A DNA stretch of 52,983 nucleotides from Branchiostoma floridae (GCF_000003815.2 NC_049981.1:1-52983); one strand, 5' to 3'. Counted from the stretch's first letter, positions 12,701 to 23,540 are shown. Made by a program: numbers and translations. Notes: generated by a model not told the origin, from the sequence alone.

Positions 12701-15700
12701 CTGCTACGTTTCTGGCGGGTCGCCCGCCCCTCCCCCTCTTTGCCGCCTTCCCACGCTTGCCCTGCTTCCCGGCGCGAGTCTTCACCCCGCCAACGGGAGT
12801 AGAGGAGATGATCGTACTGTCGGCGTCCACAACTTCCTTACGCCGCTTTCGCGGAGGGGAGCTAGCATCACCCTGCACGGAGATTAAAGGTTTTGCTTGA
12901 AGAGTTTTGAATATTGTTTCAACATACAAAATACATGTAGTCATCCAGTCAAACCTGTAATAGCCAAGATAAGGTTCAATACGGGTGTTTCGGACCTGGT
13001 GATAACTTGGGTTATCATATGGGGTTCTTCTTTTATCACATGGGCTTCCGTAGAACAATCTGAACACACTTCGAGCGCGCTGCTTCAAGTGCATCTATAC
13101 CACTGTCAATATGCCAATAGGTCAACAGAAAAAAGTACAGGTTTGACTTTTCAAGTAGGACTATGGTAAATGATATAACTAGTAACTAAAACATTCAATG
13201 TAAAGAAAGAAGCACATGAAAGCTTGCAAGAAACAGAAAAGACGCTGTGATTCTCGGGTTCCTTACCGATGACTCCTTCCCCCAGAAAGCAAACTAAAAG
13301 AAACAGACACAAGAGGGAAAAGAAGGAAACTCAAAGTTTACTTAAGATGGAAAAGAGAAAAGACACAACAAAAAGAAGCCATGCTATGTAAATCTTTTTA
13401 ATTACATTATGTTCTTTGACGAACCTTCTTTAACAAGATATCAAACTTCAGAGAAAAGTATTCTAAATTTTCAACTGTTTTCCTAACTTCAGATTAAACA
13501 GTGTTATAGACAGATCCCACAGCACATCCCACCTCTGTTAAACTGTTACAAGAAATGCATATACTTGATAGACACTCTCTCATTGGTCAAATCACTAATT
13601 GCCATGCTGTCATTGGTTGGCTGTTAACTGTGATTGACAGGCCACAGTAACTAATCTGATCTGTACCCACCATCTTGGGTGTGCTCCAGATGAGGCTCTT
13701 GATGGAGGAGAAGATACCAGTTGGTTCTGGGGTTGTCTCGCTAGTTTCCGATAAAGACGACTCCGAATCACTGTCGGACTCCGAGTCCTGTAACAGAAAA
13801 CATGGTTAAATATGTAAAAACTACCCTAAAATCTTGACTATCAATTTGTTAACTCATATTTATGTTTCCTGACGGAAAACGAAGGAAAACATATTGTTTT
13901 TGTTGGTGTGCTTCTTCTTCTTCTTTTGTTATGAACCAGGGGTTAGAACTGCTGGTGTCATCAGCATATTAGAAGTTACAGCAAATATGAACGAAGCATC
14001 AGCTATTACAGAAAATATCAAAATTTACAGGTTTGCAATAGCAAAACATGTGTGCATTCTTGGGATTGCTAATACAGTATTAGTAGATCGTCAAAATGTG
14101 GGCACCTATCAGAATTATGACAGTTTTCAAAACCCCAATACAGAGCCTCTCCAGGGGAAAAAAACAGAACAACATGGCATCACGAGGACATCTAGCAGGT
14201 CATATCCAAACTGCAGTCAATATGCCACTGCTAATGCTATGATTGATGGCATACAGCAGGCAAGAAAAGGTCAGATGCACTCATGCATTTCTGCCTCTGC
14301 ATCAAAACACATTACTCTTTCTGCATGTCAACACCCAGATTATCAATATAACCTGGAGAAAAATGACTGTCCATTGCTTTAAAATTCAATCGAGCTGTTT
14401 ATGGTACATGACATACGCAGGCTCTAAGTCTTTTTTTTTCATTCTCCATGTGTATTTTTTTCCCTTCTCTATGTGGGTAATACATTAAACTATAAACTAA
14501 AATAATAAAGGCAACAGTTGTGAGCAAATACTGCATATTTCAACAATCTCCCTCCCTAGCAAAATGGGTTGGGTGCAAGTAGACATCAGAAATACCTGCA
14601 CAGCTCCAATTTTACTTGCACTAACCTGTATATACCCAGTACATGGACCAGTGCAGGTTAGGTGCAGGTACACATCAGAAATACCTGCACAGCTAAAATT
14701 TTACTTGCATTATCACTCCAGTCTGGAATACTTTTTTTTTTCTTCTGTCTGGAATACAGGTAGTAGCTTAAACCAAACTGCAAATCGTTCACACCTTTTA
14801 CAGCAATATCCAAAAATAAAACTGCAAGTTGTAAAGGGGTGTATTTTTAGCCATGAAAATGAATATACAGGTGGTATTTCTTGCCGTGTTGTTAGTGTGT
14901 CTGGGACCTCCATTTTTCCTGGTATACCTGGCAAGATTCCAAGCTACCTGCAGCCTTCTCTACTGCAGGAAAATAGCAGACTCAATCAAATACAGTTGGT
15001 AACGAGAAGACATGCTTACAATGTGCACAGCAGGGATGTATCTTAACTAGACGATGGTCATTTGTTTGATCCGGCAAATCTTTTCGGGGGGTAGTATTGT
15101 CATTCTGTATAATAATATTCAGTCAAACTGATGACAACCTCTACATAAGGACCACATGGAGATTGATATACAGTCAAACATGTACAAGTGACCACCTCTA
15201 CATAAGGACCACCTGGCCATTGATATACAGTCAAACCTGTACAGGTGACCACCTCTACATAAGGACTGCCTGGTCATTGATATACAGTCAAACCAGTACT
15301 AGTGACCACCTCTACATAAGGACTGCCTGGCCATTGATATACAGTCAAACCTGTACAGGTGACCACCTCTACATAAGGACTGCCTGGTCATTGATATACA
15401 GTCAAACCAGTACTAGTGACCACCTCTACATAAGGACTGCCTGGTCATTGATATACAGTCAAACCTGTACAGGTGACCACCTCTACATAAGGACTGCCTG
15501 GCCACTGATATTCAGTCAAACCTGTACTAGTGACCACCTCTACATAAGGACTGCCTGGTCATTGATATACAGTCAAACCAGTACTAGTGACCACCTCTAC
15601 ATAAGGACTGCCTGGTCATTGATATACAGTCAAACCTGTACAGATGACCACCTCTACATAAGGACTGCCTGGTCATTGATATACAGTCAAACCTGTACAG

Positions 15701-17611
15701 GTGACCACCTCTACATTAGGCCCACCTGGCCACTGATATTCAGTCAAACCTGTGCTAGTGACCACCTCTACATAAGGACTGCCTGGCCATTGATATACAG
15801 TCAAACCTGTACAGGTGACCACCTCTACATAAGGACTGCCTGGTCATTGATATACAGTCAAACCTGTGCTAGTGACCACCTCTACATAAGGACCACCTGG
15901 CCATTGATATACAGTCAAACCTGTGCTAGTGACCACCTCTACATAAGGACCACCTGGCCATTGATATTCAGTCAAACCTGTACAAGTGACCACCTCTACA
16001 TAAGGACCGCCTGGCCGCTGATATACAGTCAAACCTGTACAGATGACCACCTCTACATATGGACCACCTGGCCAATGATATACAGTCAAACATGTACAAG
16101 TGACCACCTCTACAAAAGGACCGCCTGGCCATTGATATACAGTCAAACCTGTACAAGTGACCAACTCTACATAAGGACTGCCTGGTCATTGACACATAAC
16201 AAACGAAACTCAAATTAAATGTAACCAGTACTAACCGCCTACCAGTTTTGTGGACAGGCATTACATTTGATTGTAATTGAAGAAATTAAGTTAGACAGAC
16301 ACACACTTTGTCAGACATATGCCCCCTTGCCTCTTGAGAGGTGGTATAGACTTTGTGATTGCTGTTAAGAGGGACTGCGAGCGTACTTTCAGTTACAATA
16401 CACAAGTAGTTGGGATGTTTTTACATGGTGCAGAGTAAATGTGCTCAACATTCTGGCACTGATGTCTGTTGACATTACCTAAATCGTCTGTTAACATGTC
16501 CTGCATCTGTTTAAATGACCTATATTTTACATATTGTACATTGTGTCCCCAAAATCATGTCGTGAGTTTTGCTCATTCCAGGTTCAAGTCCGGTTAAGGT
16601 CCAGACAATCAGGACCGAACCTTATTGTCTGGACCTGAACCGGACTGGTACCGGAATTTTTGCACCAGTACCCACCCCTAATGATAAGTCTACGTTATTT
16701 TCTTCCACTAATAAATAAATAGTAACAGTGTTCTAGACAGCCTGAAGTTTTTTCCGTCCCCTGGATTTTGAATGGTCCTGTCGAGTGCGGAAGGCGCAAT
16801 GATCCGAGGGGATCTGGGAAAATTAAAAAATCTAGAGTTCTAGACCCTCTTAAAGTTAAAATGCTATTTCCTTCATTTTGAGAGGCAAACTTTGCTGGTA
16901 GAGTAGAGACAGCTTGGCTCAATGACATTTGTGCTAAATTTCATTTCTTTTCATGCCGACTTTGTCTGTCACAGGGGACAGAATGGGCAAATTTTTTGTC
17001 CGTTTGTTTGTCCGTTCCCTGCTGCAAAATTCTATCAAAGGATGGGTGCTGGCTAGAACCATGAACAATTACCTAGGCAACAAGAGAGAAGAAACAAACC
17101 AACCTGGCTACTCCTGGTGCGTTTGCGCCCGCCCCGTGACCACTGTTCTGGTGTGTTGTCTCATAAACAGTTACCTAGGCAACAGGAGAGAAGAAACAAA
17201 CAAACCAACCTGGCTGCTCCTGGTGCGTTTGCGCCCGCCCCGTGACGACTGTTCCCGTGTGTTATCTCATAAACAGTTACCTAGGCAACAAGACAGAAGA
17301 AACAAACAAACAAACAAACCTGGTTGCTCCTGGTGCGTTTGCGCCCGCCCCGTGATGACTGTTCCCGTGTGTTGTCTCATAAACAGTTACCCAGGCAACA
17401 AGACAAAGGAAACCAACCAACCTGACTGCTCCTGGTGCGTTTGCGCCCGCCCTGTGACGACTGTTCCCGTGTGTTATCTCATAAACAATTACCTAGGCAA
17501 CAAGACAGAAGAAACAAACCAACCAACCTGGCTGCTCCTGGTGCGTTTGCGCCCGCCCCGTGACGACTGTTCCCGTGTGTTGTCCGCAGCAGGGCCGGGT
17601 TGTCGTCTCAT
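6705..17611 (-). CDS. CTDSPL2: CTD small phosphatase-like protein 2 (13 coding exons, complete)
   Basis: A HAD-superfamily protein phosphatase of the SCP/Dullard group; vertebrate CTDSPL2 is a nuclear phosphatase linked to BMP/Smad signalling. Coding exons, 5' to 3': 17528-17611, 13671-13787, 13267-13293, 12647-12872, 11310-11420, 10447-10582, 9605-9716, 8990-9076, 8691-8753, 8466-8545, 7831-7957, 7382-7477, 6705-6770. They sum to 1332 nt (443 residues plus TAA) with every phase compatible; the vertebrate protein is about 466 residues. Residues 1-28 are basic, 29-230 are a low-complexity Ser/acidic/Lys-Arg linker, and 231-443 are the catalytic domain. The DLDET motif has Asp270 and Asp272, followed by ILFTAS (Thr326), NYIKDL (Lys365) and IDNSP (Asp381), so it should be active. 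The first coding exon is the least certain part. Confidence 0.93.
7958..8465. other. CTDSPL2 intron
   Basis: 508-base intron between exons 8466-8545 and 7831-7957; no further structure noticed. Confidence 0.7.
9077..9604. other. CTDSPL2 intron
   Basis: 528-base intron with nothing recognisable in it. Confidence 0.6.
9770..10075 (+). mobile_element. Penelope-like retroelement 3' fragment (GIY-YIG endonuclease C-terminus)
   Basis: The plus-strand frame from about 9770 to 10021 reads [17 protein letters not shown], then [17 protein letters not shown]. The pattern [19 protein letters not shown] is typical of the C-terminal end of Penelope-like endonuclease domains. It is followed by the usual short tail containing ctcctgaagaagg. 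The reverse transcriptase and most of the endonuclease are missing (5' truncation). It lies antisense in a CTDSPL2 intron, starting about 50 bases from an exon. Confidence 0.72.
10240..10330 (+). mobile_element. tRNA-derived SINE head (degenerate)
   Basis: An A-box-like tagtccagtggttggc and a weak B-box-like gtgagttcaggaactg are about 30 bases apart, as in a tRNA-related SINE promoter. No intact tRNA fold. Confidence 0.4.
10447..11420 (-). CDS. CTDSPL2: CTDSPL2 linker exons before the catalytic domain
   Basis: Exons 11310-11420 (acidic, [18 protein letters not shown]) and 10447-10582 (ends DDEWETFDP, joining YYFIKHLPP). The phase requires the acceptor ending at 10583 (attag before ttggttaccag). 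The more obvious cag acceptor 11 bases downstream would put a stop codon at the junction. Confidence 0.88.
10903..10972. repeat. Perfect-ended hairpin
   Basis: Arms of about 24 bases starting gccaaaaagcagtgagttac and ending in its near complement, with a loop of about 20 bases. Lies in the intron between exons 11310-11420 and 10447-10582. Confidence 0.65.
11421..12646. other. CTDSPL2 intron, no gene
   Basis: 1.2-kb intron. Apart from the 180-bp tandem duplication near 12108-12475, nothing recognisable. Confidence 0.6.
12108..12475. repeat. Two-copy tandem duplication, about 180 bp
   Basis: ggtcactactgtaa starts copies at about 12112 and 12292. Both also share gtacaagttagtga-type and gcagcataaact blocks in order. 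The copies are clearly diverged. Confidence 0.7.
12647..12872 (-). CDS. CTDSPL2: CTDSPL2 basic linker exon
   Basis: Encodes residues 77-151: [18 protein letters not shown], then a Lys/Arg/Gly-rich tract ([17 protein letters not shown]) and an acidic end. PRKRRK is a likely nuclear localisation signal, matching the PSKRSR region of the vertebrate protein. Confidence 0.88.
13267..13293 (-). CDS. CTDSPL2: CTDSPL2 27-nt microexon
   Basis: Encodes FAFWGKESS in phase 0/0. The acceptor is cttttag and the donor gtaagg. It sits between exon 13671-13787 (ending STPKM) and exon 12647-12872 (starting GDASSPP). Skipping it would keep the frame. Confidence 0.72.
13560..13645. repeat. Dispersed repeat with inverted CCAAT boxes, copy 1
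   Basis: Contains tctctcattggtc and gccatgctgtcattggtt. The same blocks in the same order recur at 46350-46430 near the receptor gene's 5' end; a weaker inverted match lies near 32105-32155. Confidence 0.5.
13671..13787 (-). CDS. CTDSPL2: CTDSPL2 acidic and amphipathic exon
   Basis: 39 codons: a Ser/Asp/Glu tract followed by [15 protein letters not shown], which matches the GLLSSIKKFIKGSTPK block near the N-terminus of vertebrate CTDSPL2. Acceptor ttacag, donor gtgggt. Confidence 0.88.
13880..14095. repeat. Dispersed repeat, copy 1
   Basis: Starts tttttgttggtgtg and includes atgaacca, agaactgctggtg and gttacagcaaatat. A second copy in the same orientation lies at 41222-41405. Confidence 0.65.
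14573..14712. repeat. Two-copy direct repeat
   Basis: acatcagaaatacctgcaca followed by gct-aattttacttgca occurs twice, about 80 bases apart. Confidence 0.7.
15121..16195. repeat. 57-bp minisatellite, about 19 copies
   Basis: The unit includes gaccacctctacataaggac, ctgcctgg(t/c)cattgatat and acagtcaaacctgtacaggt. Because 57 is a multiple of three and the unit has no stop in several frames, a 373-codon plus-strand frame (19-residue repeat with DHLYIRTAW and IYSQT) and shorter minus-strand frames run through it. Copies alternate partly as dimers (cctgtacagg versus ccagtactag). It lies in a CTDSPL2 intron and is not called as a gene. Confidence 0.92.
16588..16645. repeat. Hairpin with arms of about 25 nt
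   Basis: gtccggttaaggtccagaca pairs with tgtctggacctgaaccggac around a short loop. Isolated, not part of a Rho-independent terminator context in this eukaryotic setting. Confidence 0.7.
17070..17527. repeat. Tandem array of exon-edge copies, 102-110 bp unit (decoys of CTDSPL2 first coding exon)
   Basis: Units begin at acctaggcaac near 17071, 17173, 17279, 17389 and 17491; the last runs into the real exon. Read on the minus strand, each carries the exon's 3' half (cgggcgcaaacgcaccagga) plus its gttgg donor region and the following pyrimidine-rich intron. Decoys also carry an ATGAGA, but a 23-base deletion after it puts it in another frame. A 252-codon plus-strand frame through the array is a by-product. 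Confidence 0.82.
17528..17611 (-). CDS. CTDSPL2: CTDSPL2 first coding exon (probable)
   Basis: The acceptor tttctttag is followed after one base by ATG (17609-17611). The exon encodes 28 residues starting MRRQPGP and ending GRKRTRSSQ. The basic composition and length fit the vertebrate N-terminus (MRLRTRK...), and it ends in phase 0 as the next exon needs. The donor (gttggt) is weak. The exon's 3' edge is copied several times just downstream (17070-17527). A rival start exon lies at 17628-17699. Confidence 0.6.
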
Positions 17612-17755
17612 ACTAAAGAAAAGTTACCTGCAAAAAGAAATAGAAGAAGGGACCGTTACAAGATGGAAACTTAATACACAATGCAAAACTTCGTCTCATA
17701 CTAAAGTCTAATGTAAAGTTACCTGCGAAATAGAAGGGACCGTTACATGATGGAA
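17607..17755. repeat. Two-copy direct repeat spanning the first-exon acceptor
   Basis: ctcatactaaag, gttacctgc, aaatag and gggaccgttaca occur in order at about 17607-17670 and again at about 17694-17755. Each copy contains, on the minus strand, an AG acceptor followed by ATGAGACGA. Confidence 0.75.
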
Positions 17756-18614
17756 ATCTTACTATTATAGTATTACTAAGTTATGTACAGTATTTACATT
17801 CATTAATTTTTACCTCCGAAAAGGAGGGTAACCTTATGATGAACAATTTTGGTTGATCCTGTTTGCAACTCTCGATCACTTAATCAGTTAATGTTACAAA
17901 ATTCTATGTAGTTTGGCATGTCGTCTGCCCCAATGTGCAAGACCAGACACATTTTTCTTGTTTTTACACTGTGAGAGTTTCTATATAGGTAATGTTTAAC
18001 ATCCCTATTTTCATGGAATTGTGGAACAGCTCATTAATTTTGTTGGTTTTTGTGGGTCTGCACTACCGGGGGGAGGTAATTGCGTTTTCTCTGAGCAGAC
18101 GTTGTTTAAAGTCATTTGTTTAAAGTCATTTGTTAATCTCAATTTTTAATACGTTCACAGTCATTTTAATTTTACAAAAATATATTTCACCAATTGTTTG
18201 TGTTGAACTTGAAGTCCAGATTTTTGGACGAAAAGAGTGAAATTTTTATCTGTCCAACCAAAATTCCGTCCGAGAACAGAGGGACGGCTTTGGAGAGTCA
18301 GACAGTCCTGTATCGGACGCTACTTTCAATTCAACATTCATTCCTCCGCTCTCAAGACCAAAGACACATCCTTGATTAATCTTGGTTTGTCCTTACGTCC
18401 GCAGAATCTTAATGAAGCCCCTTAAGAAGCTGAGGACCGACCAAGCATGCACAACACATGACTACATACTGTGGTACTGACACACATATATATCAACTAC
18501 GTGTTCACAGGCCTGTGTGCTCGATACAGGCAATACCGTAACAAGGTAACATGGCATAGTTAAGACTTATTGGCACTACCCAAGAATTATTTAAGTCAAC
18601 AGTACTAGTAGTAG

Positions 18615-19060
18615 CATTAAATTTGCAAAGACAGCAGTGATTTGAAATCAATTTCTGACACATTTTTGAAAAGCTTCAGTCATACATGAAAATAAAAGGT
18701 GGCATTGCCCGTGGAATCCTAATATTAGCTATTACAGCTTAATTTCCAAAGACAGGTGTGATTTAGAATCAATTTCTGACTCATTTTGGAAGAAAAGATG
18801 CCATCATACATATAAACAAAAGATGGCATTGCCCGTAGAATCCTAATATCAGTTATTACAGTTAATTGTATCTAGACAGCTGTGATTTGAATTTGCGAGG
18901 TATTTCTCAACATTTCGATGTCACAGATTCATAAAATTACATAAAGTACTAATATGTGCTAAAGTTTTATTGGCCATAGAATTACTATTCTCAACAGTAG
19001 GTGCTTGAAAAATTTGTTAAGACAGCGATTTACAATTCAATTTTGACAGATTTTTAACAC
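18615..19060. repeat. Degenerate tandem repeat, units about 121-145 bp
   Basis: agacag-tgattt and caatttctgac, with tggcattgcccgt-gaatcct, recur from about 18629, 18750 and 18874, with a weak fourth match near 19020. Confidence 0.65.
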
Positions 19061-22000
19061 AAACATCATTAGAATTTAGATTAGCAGACACACACTACTA
19101 AAATTATTTATCTTATTCTATACAATATATGCATATACACTATACAGTATACACACTGTTATACACACACTATATCATATAATATAAACAAGACCATACA
19201 GAATGTCCACAACAGAATTTCTGCTGCAGTAACAAGGTCACACACCAGGGGTCCTAAATTCAACCTTGACCCTCGTCTTCCCAACACCTACCCACATAAT
19301 GAATATCATCACCATCCATCCAAAGATTTCCAAGTTATGTTCAACACAAATATTCAGACACATACACACACAGACCAAAAAGCTTAAGGACACCTCCATT
19401 TTCCATAGAGGTTATTACATCTAGATCATACTTTGATATGATATGATTCAATGAAGTTATTTTCAGAGAGGAATATTTCTTCTATCTAGTTCCAACATGA
19501 ACACATGAACAGTTGATCTAATACAGCTACCAGAATATTGCGTAATGTGGTAATAAAATGACCCAATATCCATTTAGCGCTGACTCGACATTTTCCAGCA
19601 GGTTTTTTTTACGACAATTTACGATATGTTCAATGAAATAAACCTACTTTAAGCGCCGACTTACAGTCTATTGTAAAAGGGGAAATATTCATGGCCATGT
19701 CACGGGGATGCAATTATGGCGTTGGCAGAAATTTGAGTGGTTACAGTAGTCAAAATTATTGTGCAGATTTTACTGTATCCGAAGAGAAATGTTTGCGATG
19801 GTTTGAATTCTCAGTGAAAACCAAACAGATGAAACGGCCATGTCCGATATTATTCATCATGCATAAAAAACATCGCCTCCCTGAATCTGAGGACATCAAT
19901 CTTCTGCTAGCTTTATGGTTCTACTTAACGATGGATCTATAAATTGATCCAGAAATCGTGTTTGTTTTTTCATCTTACAAATTCAGCAATCTTATTCAAC
20001 ATATTAGAATAACTAATGCTTATACAATAATTAATGAATATGTAATTAATTTGAAATGTTAATTTTCATTCGGAAATTTCAAATGTTTACTGTAAAAACA
20101 TTCCATGCTATATACATGATTATCTATGTTTGTGATTGTGTCAACTACATACAAATGTATTTTTATGGCTCCTTTGAAAATTGGTCTGTCAAAGCTGGCA
20201 GAAACAGTAATTTATTTTTGAAGATGTACGATTGATGCTATGAAAATACAAAATATTCTCTTCATCAAAAAAGAAGCTACTTGTACAAGTTGTAGTATAT
20301 ACAGAGAAACGGAGACTTATCCCTACCTTGATTTTGCAAACAGATTTGTTGCATAGTCTTACTAAAAAAAGTGTAATTGCATATGATTCAGAATCAGAAT
20401 TGTTGTTGCAAATATTCTTATCATAATACGAGTTCATAATGCAATGTACAGTTTTTATTAATTCTAAAGACTTACTGAATTGTGAAACACTGGGCTTGGC
20501 ATTCAGCATTGCTAATATTTAAACTACAGTATAGGTTAGGGGTCAAGGGCATAACTCTACTCATTAGCATACAACAAGAACAAGGGTCCTGTCAATCATC
20601 ATGTAAGTCAAAGTCAATCATGCTCATTAGCATACAGATAGAACCAGGGATCTGTCAATCACTGAGCACTTGACACCTTGCCAAGGAGCACTATACATCA
20701 GTAAGACAACATTGTCACTTCTTATAGTCTACCTTATCTCTCTACAAGGACCATAAATACATGTAAATATGCTGTACTAATAATAACTGAATAATAACTG
20801 TGGAGTGCATTTCACCCAAGGGGAATGTAGACATAGTTCAATTCTATTTGTAATTTGTAGGCAATACGACAACTCATTTATCTGGTGGCAGTTGAGTAAG
20901 TGCCCTTTCACAGCTGGTAAGGAGTGTACTTTATCTAGCTGCTTGTATAAGAGACTGCTGAAATTATCAGTGGAAACTGTAAAGTGTGTGTGTGTGGGGG
21001 GGGGGGGTGCATTGCAGGTATGCAATGCATGTTTGCTTATTTTCTAGCTGCTTTGCTTGGTTTACAGTATGGTCGAAAACATACCTTTTCTTTAATCTAA
21101 ATGGCCAATGATCTAATCCAGTCAACATGGCTTTTTTTTTCAAGTACATATAACATTTGTGTATCTAAATTATGTCCTGAAATAGGCCACAACCAAGTTA
21201 TTTACCTGTTCTAGGCCTTGGCCCTAGTAGGCTACTGACTGTCTACATATTTGTGTCTCCTGACCCAATAACTCACATTTGGCCTACTTGTAGTACTAGG
21301 GAGCTGTGCTTCCTTAACACTCAAACTGTAGCCTAGTGTAGGTGAGTTGTCTACTGTACATGCTTGCAAAAATTAGTCGAGTATAATAATATAACATCCC
21401 TAATAATTCTTCTGGGTAAAAATCAACATGTCTATTGCCAGCAAAATTAGCTGCCATGATGTTTTCAACTCAAGTTACGGTTATGAAACTTCAGAAAAGC
21501 CATTAACAACAATACCCCGATATCCTGAATGGTTGCTCCCTTGTTTCAACAAGGACTGACAGAGCATGGACTAGCCCATTCAATTAAAAGGGATTGACAC
21601 TACTAGTATTCCACTTACTGAGTTACTCCCTTGAAAGCCACAAAAAATAATATGGACTAAAGTGATTGAAATAAAACACACACACGCATCATCAAAATAT
21701 GGTGATCACAAAATAAAGGGAAAAAAAGAAAAACTCCCTGAAATGAAATTAACCAATCCATCAGATCAGTTACAAACCACCAGACTGTACCACTAATGAC
21801 GTAGGGGTGACAACAGGGATGTAATAACTCAAAGAGTACCTCACAGCGTAATAGTTCTTCTGAAGGACGAGTTCTAACATGTCTAGTTCCAGAAGTAGTC
21901 TTCACTATGATAACATCAGGGCTCAGCCATAAATCCTTTCGACAGGGGTTGTTTCAAAACACTTGTAGACAGTATGTAGGCCGAGCCAACTGTATAAAAC

Positions 22001-23427
22001 TCTTCACGTTTATGACATTGTCTACGTGACTTTGACACATTCAACCTAGTTACTAAGTTAGATGTACTGGTATTGGTTTGCTATGTGTAATTTCTGCAAG
22101 AGATATTGGAAGAAGGAACCAAAAAATGGCAAACCTTTTAGCAACAGTCTCAAGCCAAATATCATATTTTTGTATGAATTATAAACATTAATTTTGATTT
22201 CATAGTAACAGTCCAGTTGTCTTCAAAAATTAAATCATAGTATCAGCTACCTTTCAGTTTTCCTCCCTACTATACAAAATTTTAAAATGCAACATAAAAG
22301 TATCTAATATCATATCCATACACATTCACAAGAATGATGTAGCAAATTCCTAACCATTGTTTATGCAAATGAGGCAATATGCAAATGAGCCCGAGATTTG
22401 AACCCGAACCGCCAGTGCAGCCAGACAAGTAAAAATGTGTGTTCAGATTTTACGGCTGATTTGACATTTTCAAAACAATCTAACTCACTGCACACTTTCT
22501 ACACCGATAAAACACTAAAAATAATCACAAATAATACCCTAGTTTGAATTCTAACAGGCAAAAATTTAAAGGATTATATCGGAGCATCGTAGGAAAACTA
22601 AACGTGATGATTGTGAATTGTGTCAATATTATATTTCTAGACTTCATAAACTTCAAAAAGACACACACAGAAACAAAAAAAAGTCTGAAAATCAACTATA
22701 AAACAACACATTTCATCTTGGAATTATGATGCATTATAAAGAATGTCTTGAACTACTTTAACGTTTGCAGATCTTAGCAGATTTATTTTAACTTGTTCAG
22801 TTGGAGAAAAATGTTTTCAGCATCAAGCGAAAACACCGACTAGTCTAGAACAGACGGTTTGTATAAGTTTGAAGGGCTTTCCTTGACGTGAACCGTTCAA
22901 TTCTTGCTATATTTGCTAGTAAAAATTATAGAGTAGAAAGTTCAGCGAAAGTTGGGACATCGCTATACACACAAAAAAACATGTCAAACCTCATACAGGC
23001 AACAACGACGCTTCCCAAAATTTTTGAAAAAACGCCCACGTCATGAATTTTTTCTCCTGTAAAAAAATCCCCGAATTCAGACCAAGCAAAGCTATAATAT
23101 CCACCGTAAAACGATGGTAAGAAGTGGCTGAAATGTTTATATAAAGTATAGAAAGGACAGAAGAGTTTACGGAATGAAAACCAGCTGAGAAGGACGCCGA
23201 CCCAGGAAATTTATAAATGGAGGCGGTACGCCAAAAAATTGACACATTTTGAATTTGTCACGATTTCTTCGCCGGGAAACTCGAAATCTGGGAGACTTTA
23301 CGGCATAAAACTCCGCAGGACAGTAGACTAGGGTGTTACGGAGGTTTTACGCTATTTGGCGAGGCGCTACGATGTGAAGCAAGGCGTAAGATTGAGGAGA
23401 AAGAGAGGGGAGTGGACGCGTACTCAC
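19061..23427. other. 5' UTR intron of CTDSPL2, mostly featureless
   Basis: No convincing exon. It holds a CA/TA-rich stretch at 19090-19190, a short duplication around ctcattagcatacaa at 20560 and 20620, a G run at 20985-21008, and two octamer motifs near 22365. Confidence 0.5.
22360..22430 (-). other. Paired ATGCAAAT octamers next to a B-box-like sequence
   Basis: The plus strand shows atgcaaatgag twice, 16 bases apart. The adjacent minus strand contains cgggttcaaatctcggg, a good tRNA B-box/T-arm look-alike. This may be the remnant of a tRNA-derived SINE; no full tRNA fold. Confidence 0.35.
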
Positions 23428-23505
23428 CTAGAGATTGTTTACCATTCAGCTGCCATTTCCCGCGTACGTGCCGGGACCCGGATGTAGGCACGCGCATGTC
23501 TGAAG
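23428..23505 (-). other. CTDSPL2: CTDSPL2 5' untranslated exon
   Basis: Ends in a strong donor (ctctag then gtgagt). It lies about 30 bases below a TATA box and cannot be joined as protein coding to the downstream exon in the phosphatase frame. Its 5' boundary is inferred from the TATA position. It contains two upstream ATGs (see findings). Confidence 0.6.
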
Positions 23506-23530
23506 GAATTTCACGGTCCAGCAGCGACAC

Positions 23531-23540
23531 CTATTTATAG
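23531..23540 (-). promoter_or_regulatory. TATA box of the CTDSPL2 promoter
   Basis: The minus strand reads ctataaatag, about 30-35 bases before the expected start of the 5' exon. A partial duplication of the neighbourhood (ggtc-agcagcgac) lies at about 23514 and 23570. Confidence 0.55.

Noticed and set aside
13894-14382. 162-codon plus-strand open frame
   Set aside because: Starts inside a dispersed repeat also present at 41222; no recognisable domain or splice sites.
15097-16218. 373-codon plus-strand open frame
   Set aside because: It is the 57-bp minisatellite read through; the unit length is a multiple of three and stop-free, so the frame is automatic. No splice or promoter context.
16953-17711. 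252-codon plus-strand open frame
   Set aside because: Runs through the exon-edge array antisense to CTDSPL2. Its repeats are copies of that exon, not a protein domain.
19691-19942. 83-codon plus-strand open frame
   Set aside because: Lies in a phosphatase intron in AT-rich sequence with no homology I recognise; length is within chance.
21840-21905. Exon-like minus-strand segment ending in gtactc
   Set aside because: Considered as an N-terminal CTDSPL2 exon, but it has no clear acceptor and no in-frame ATG, and the donor is weak.
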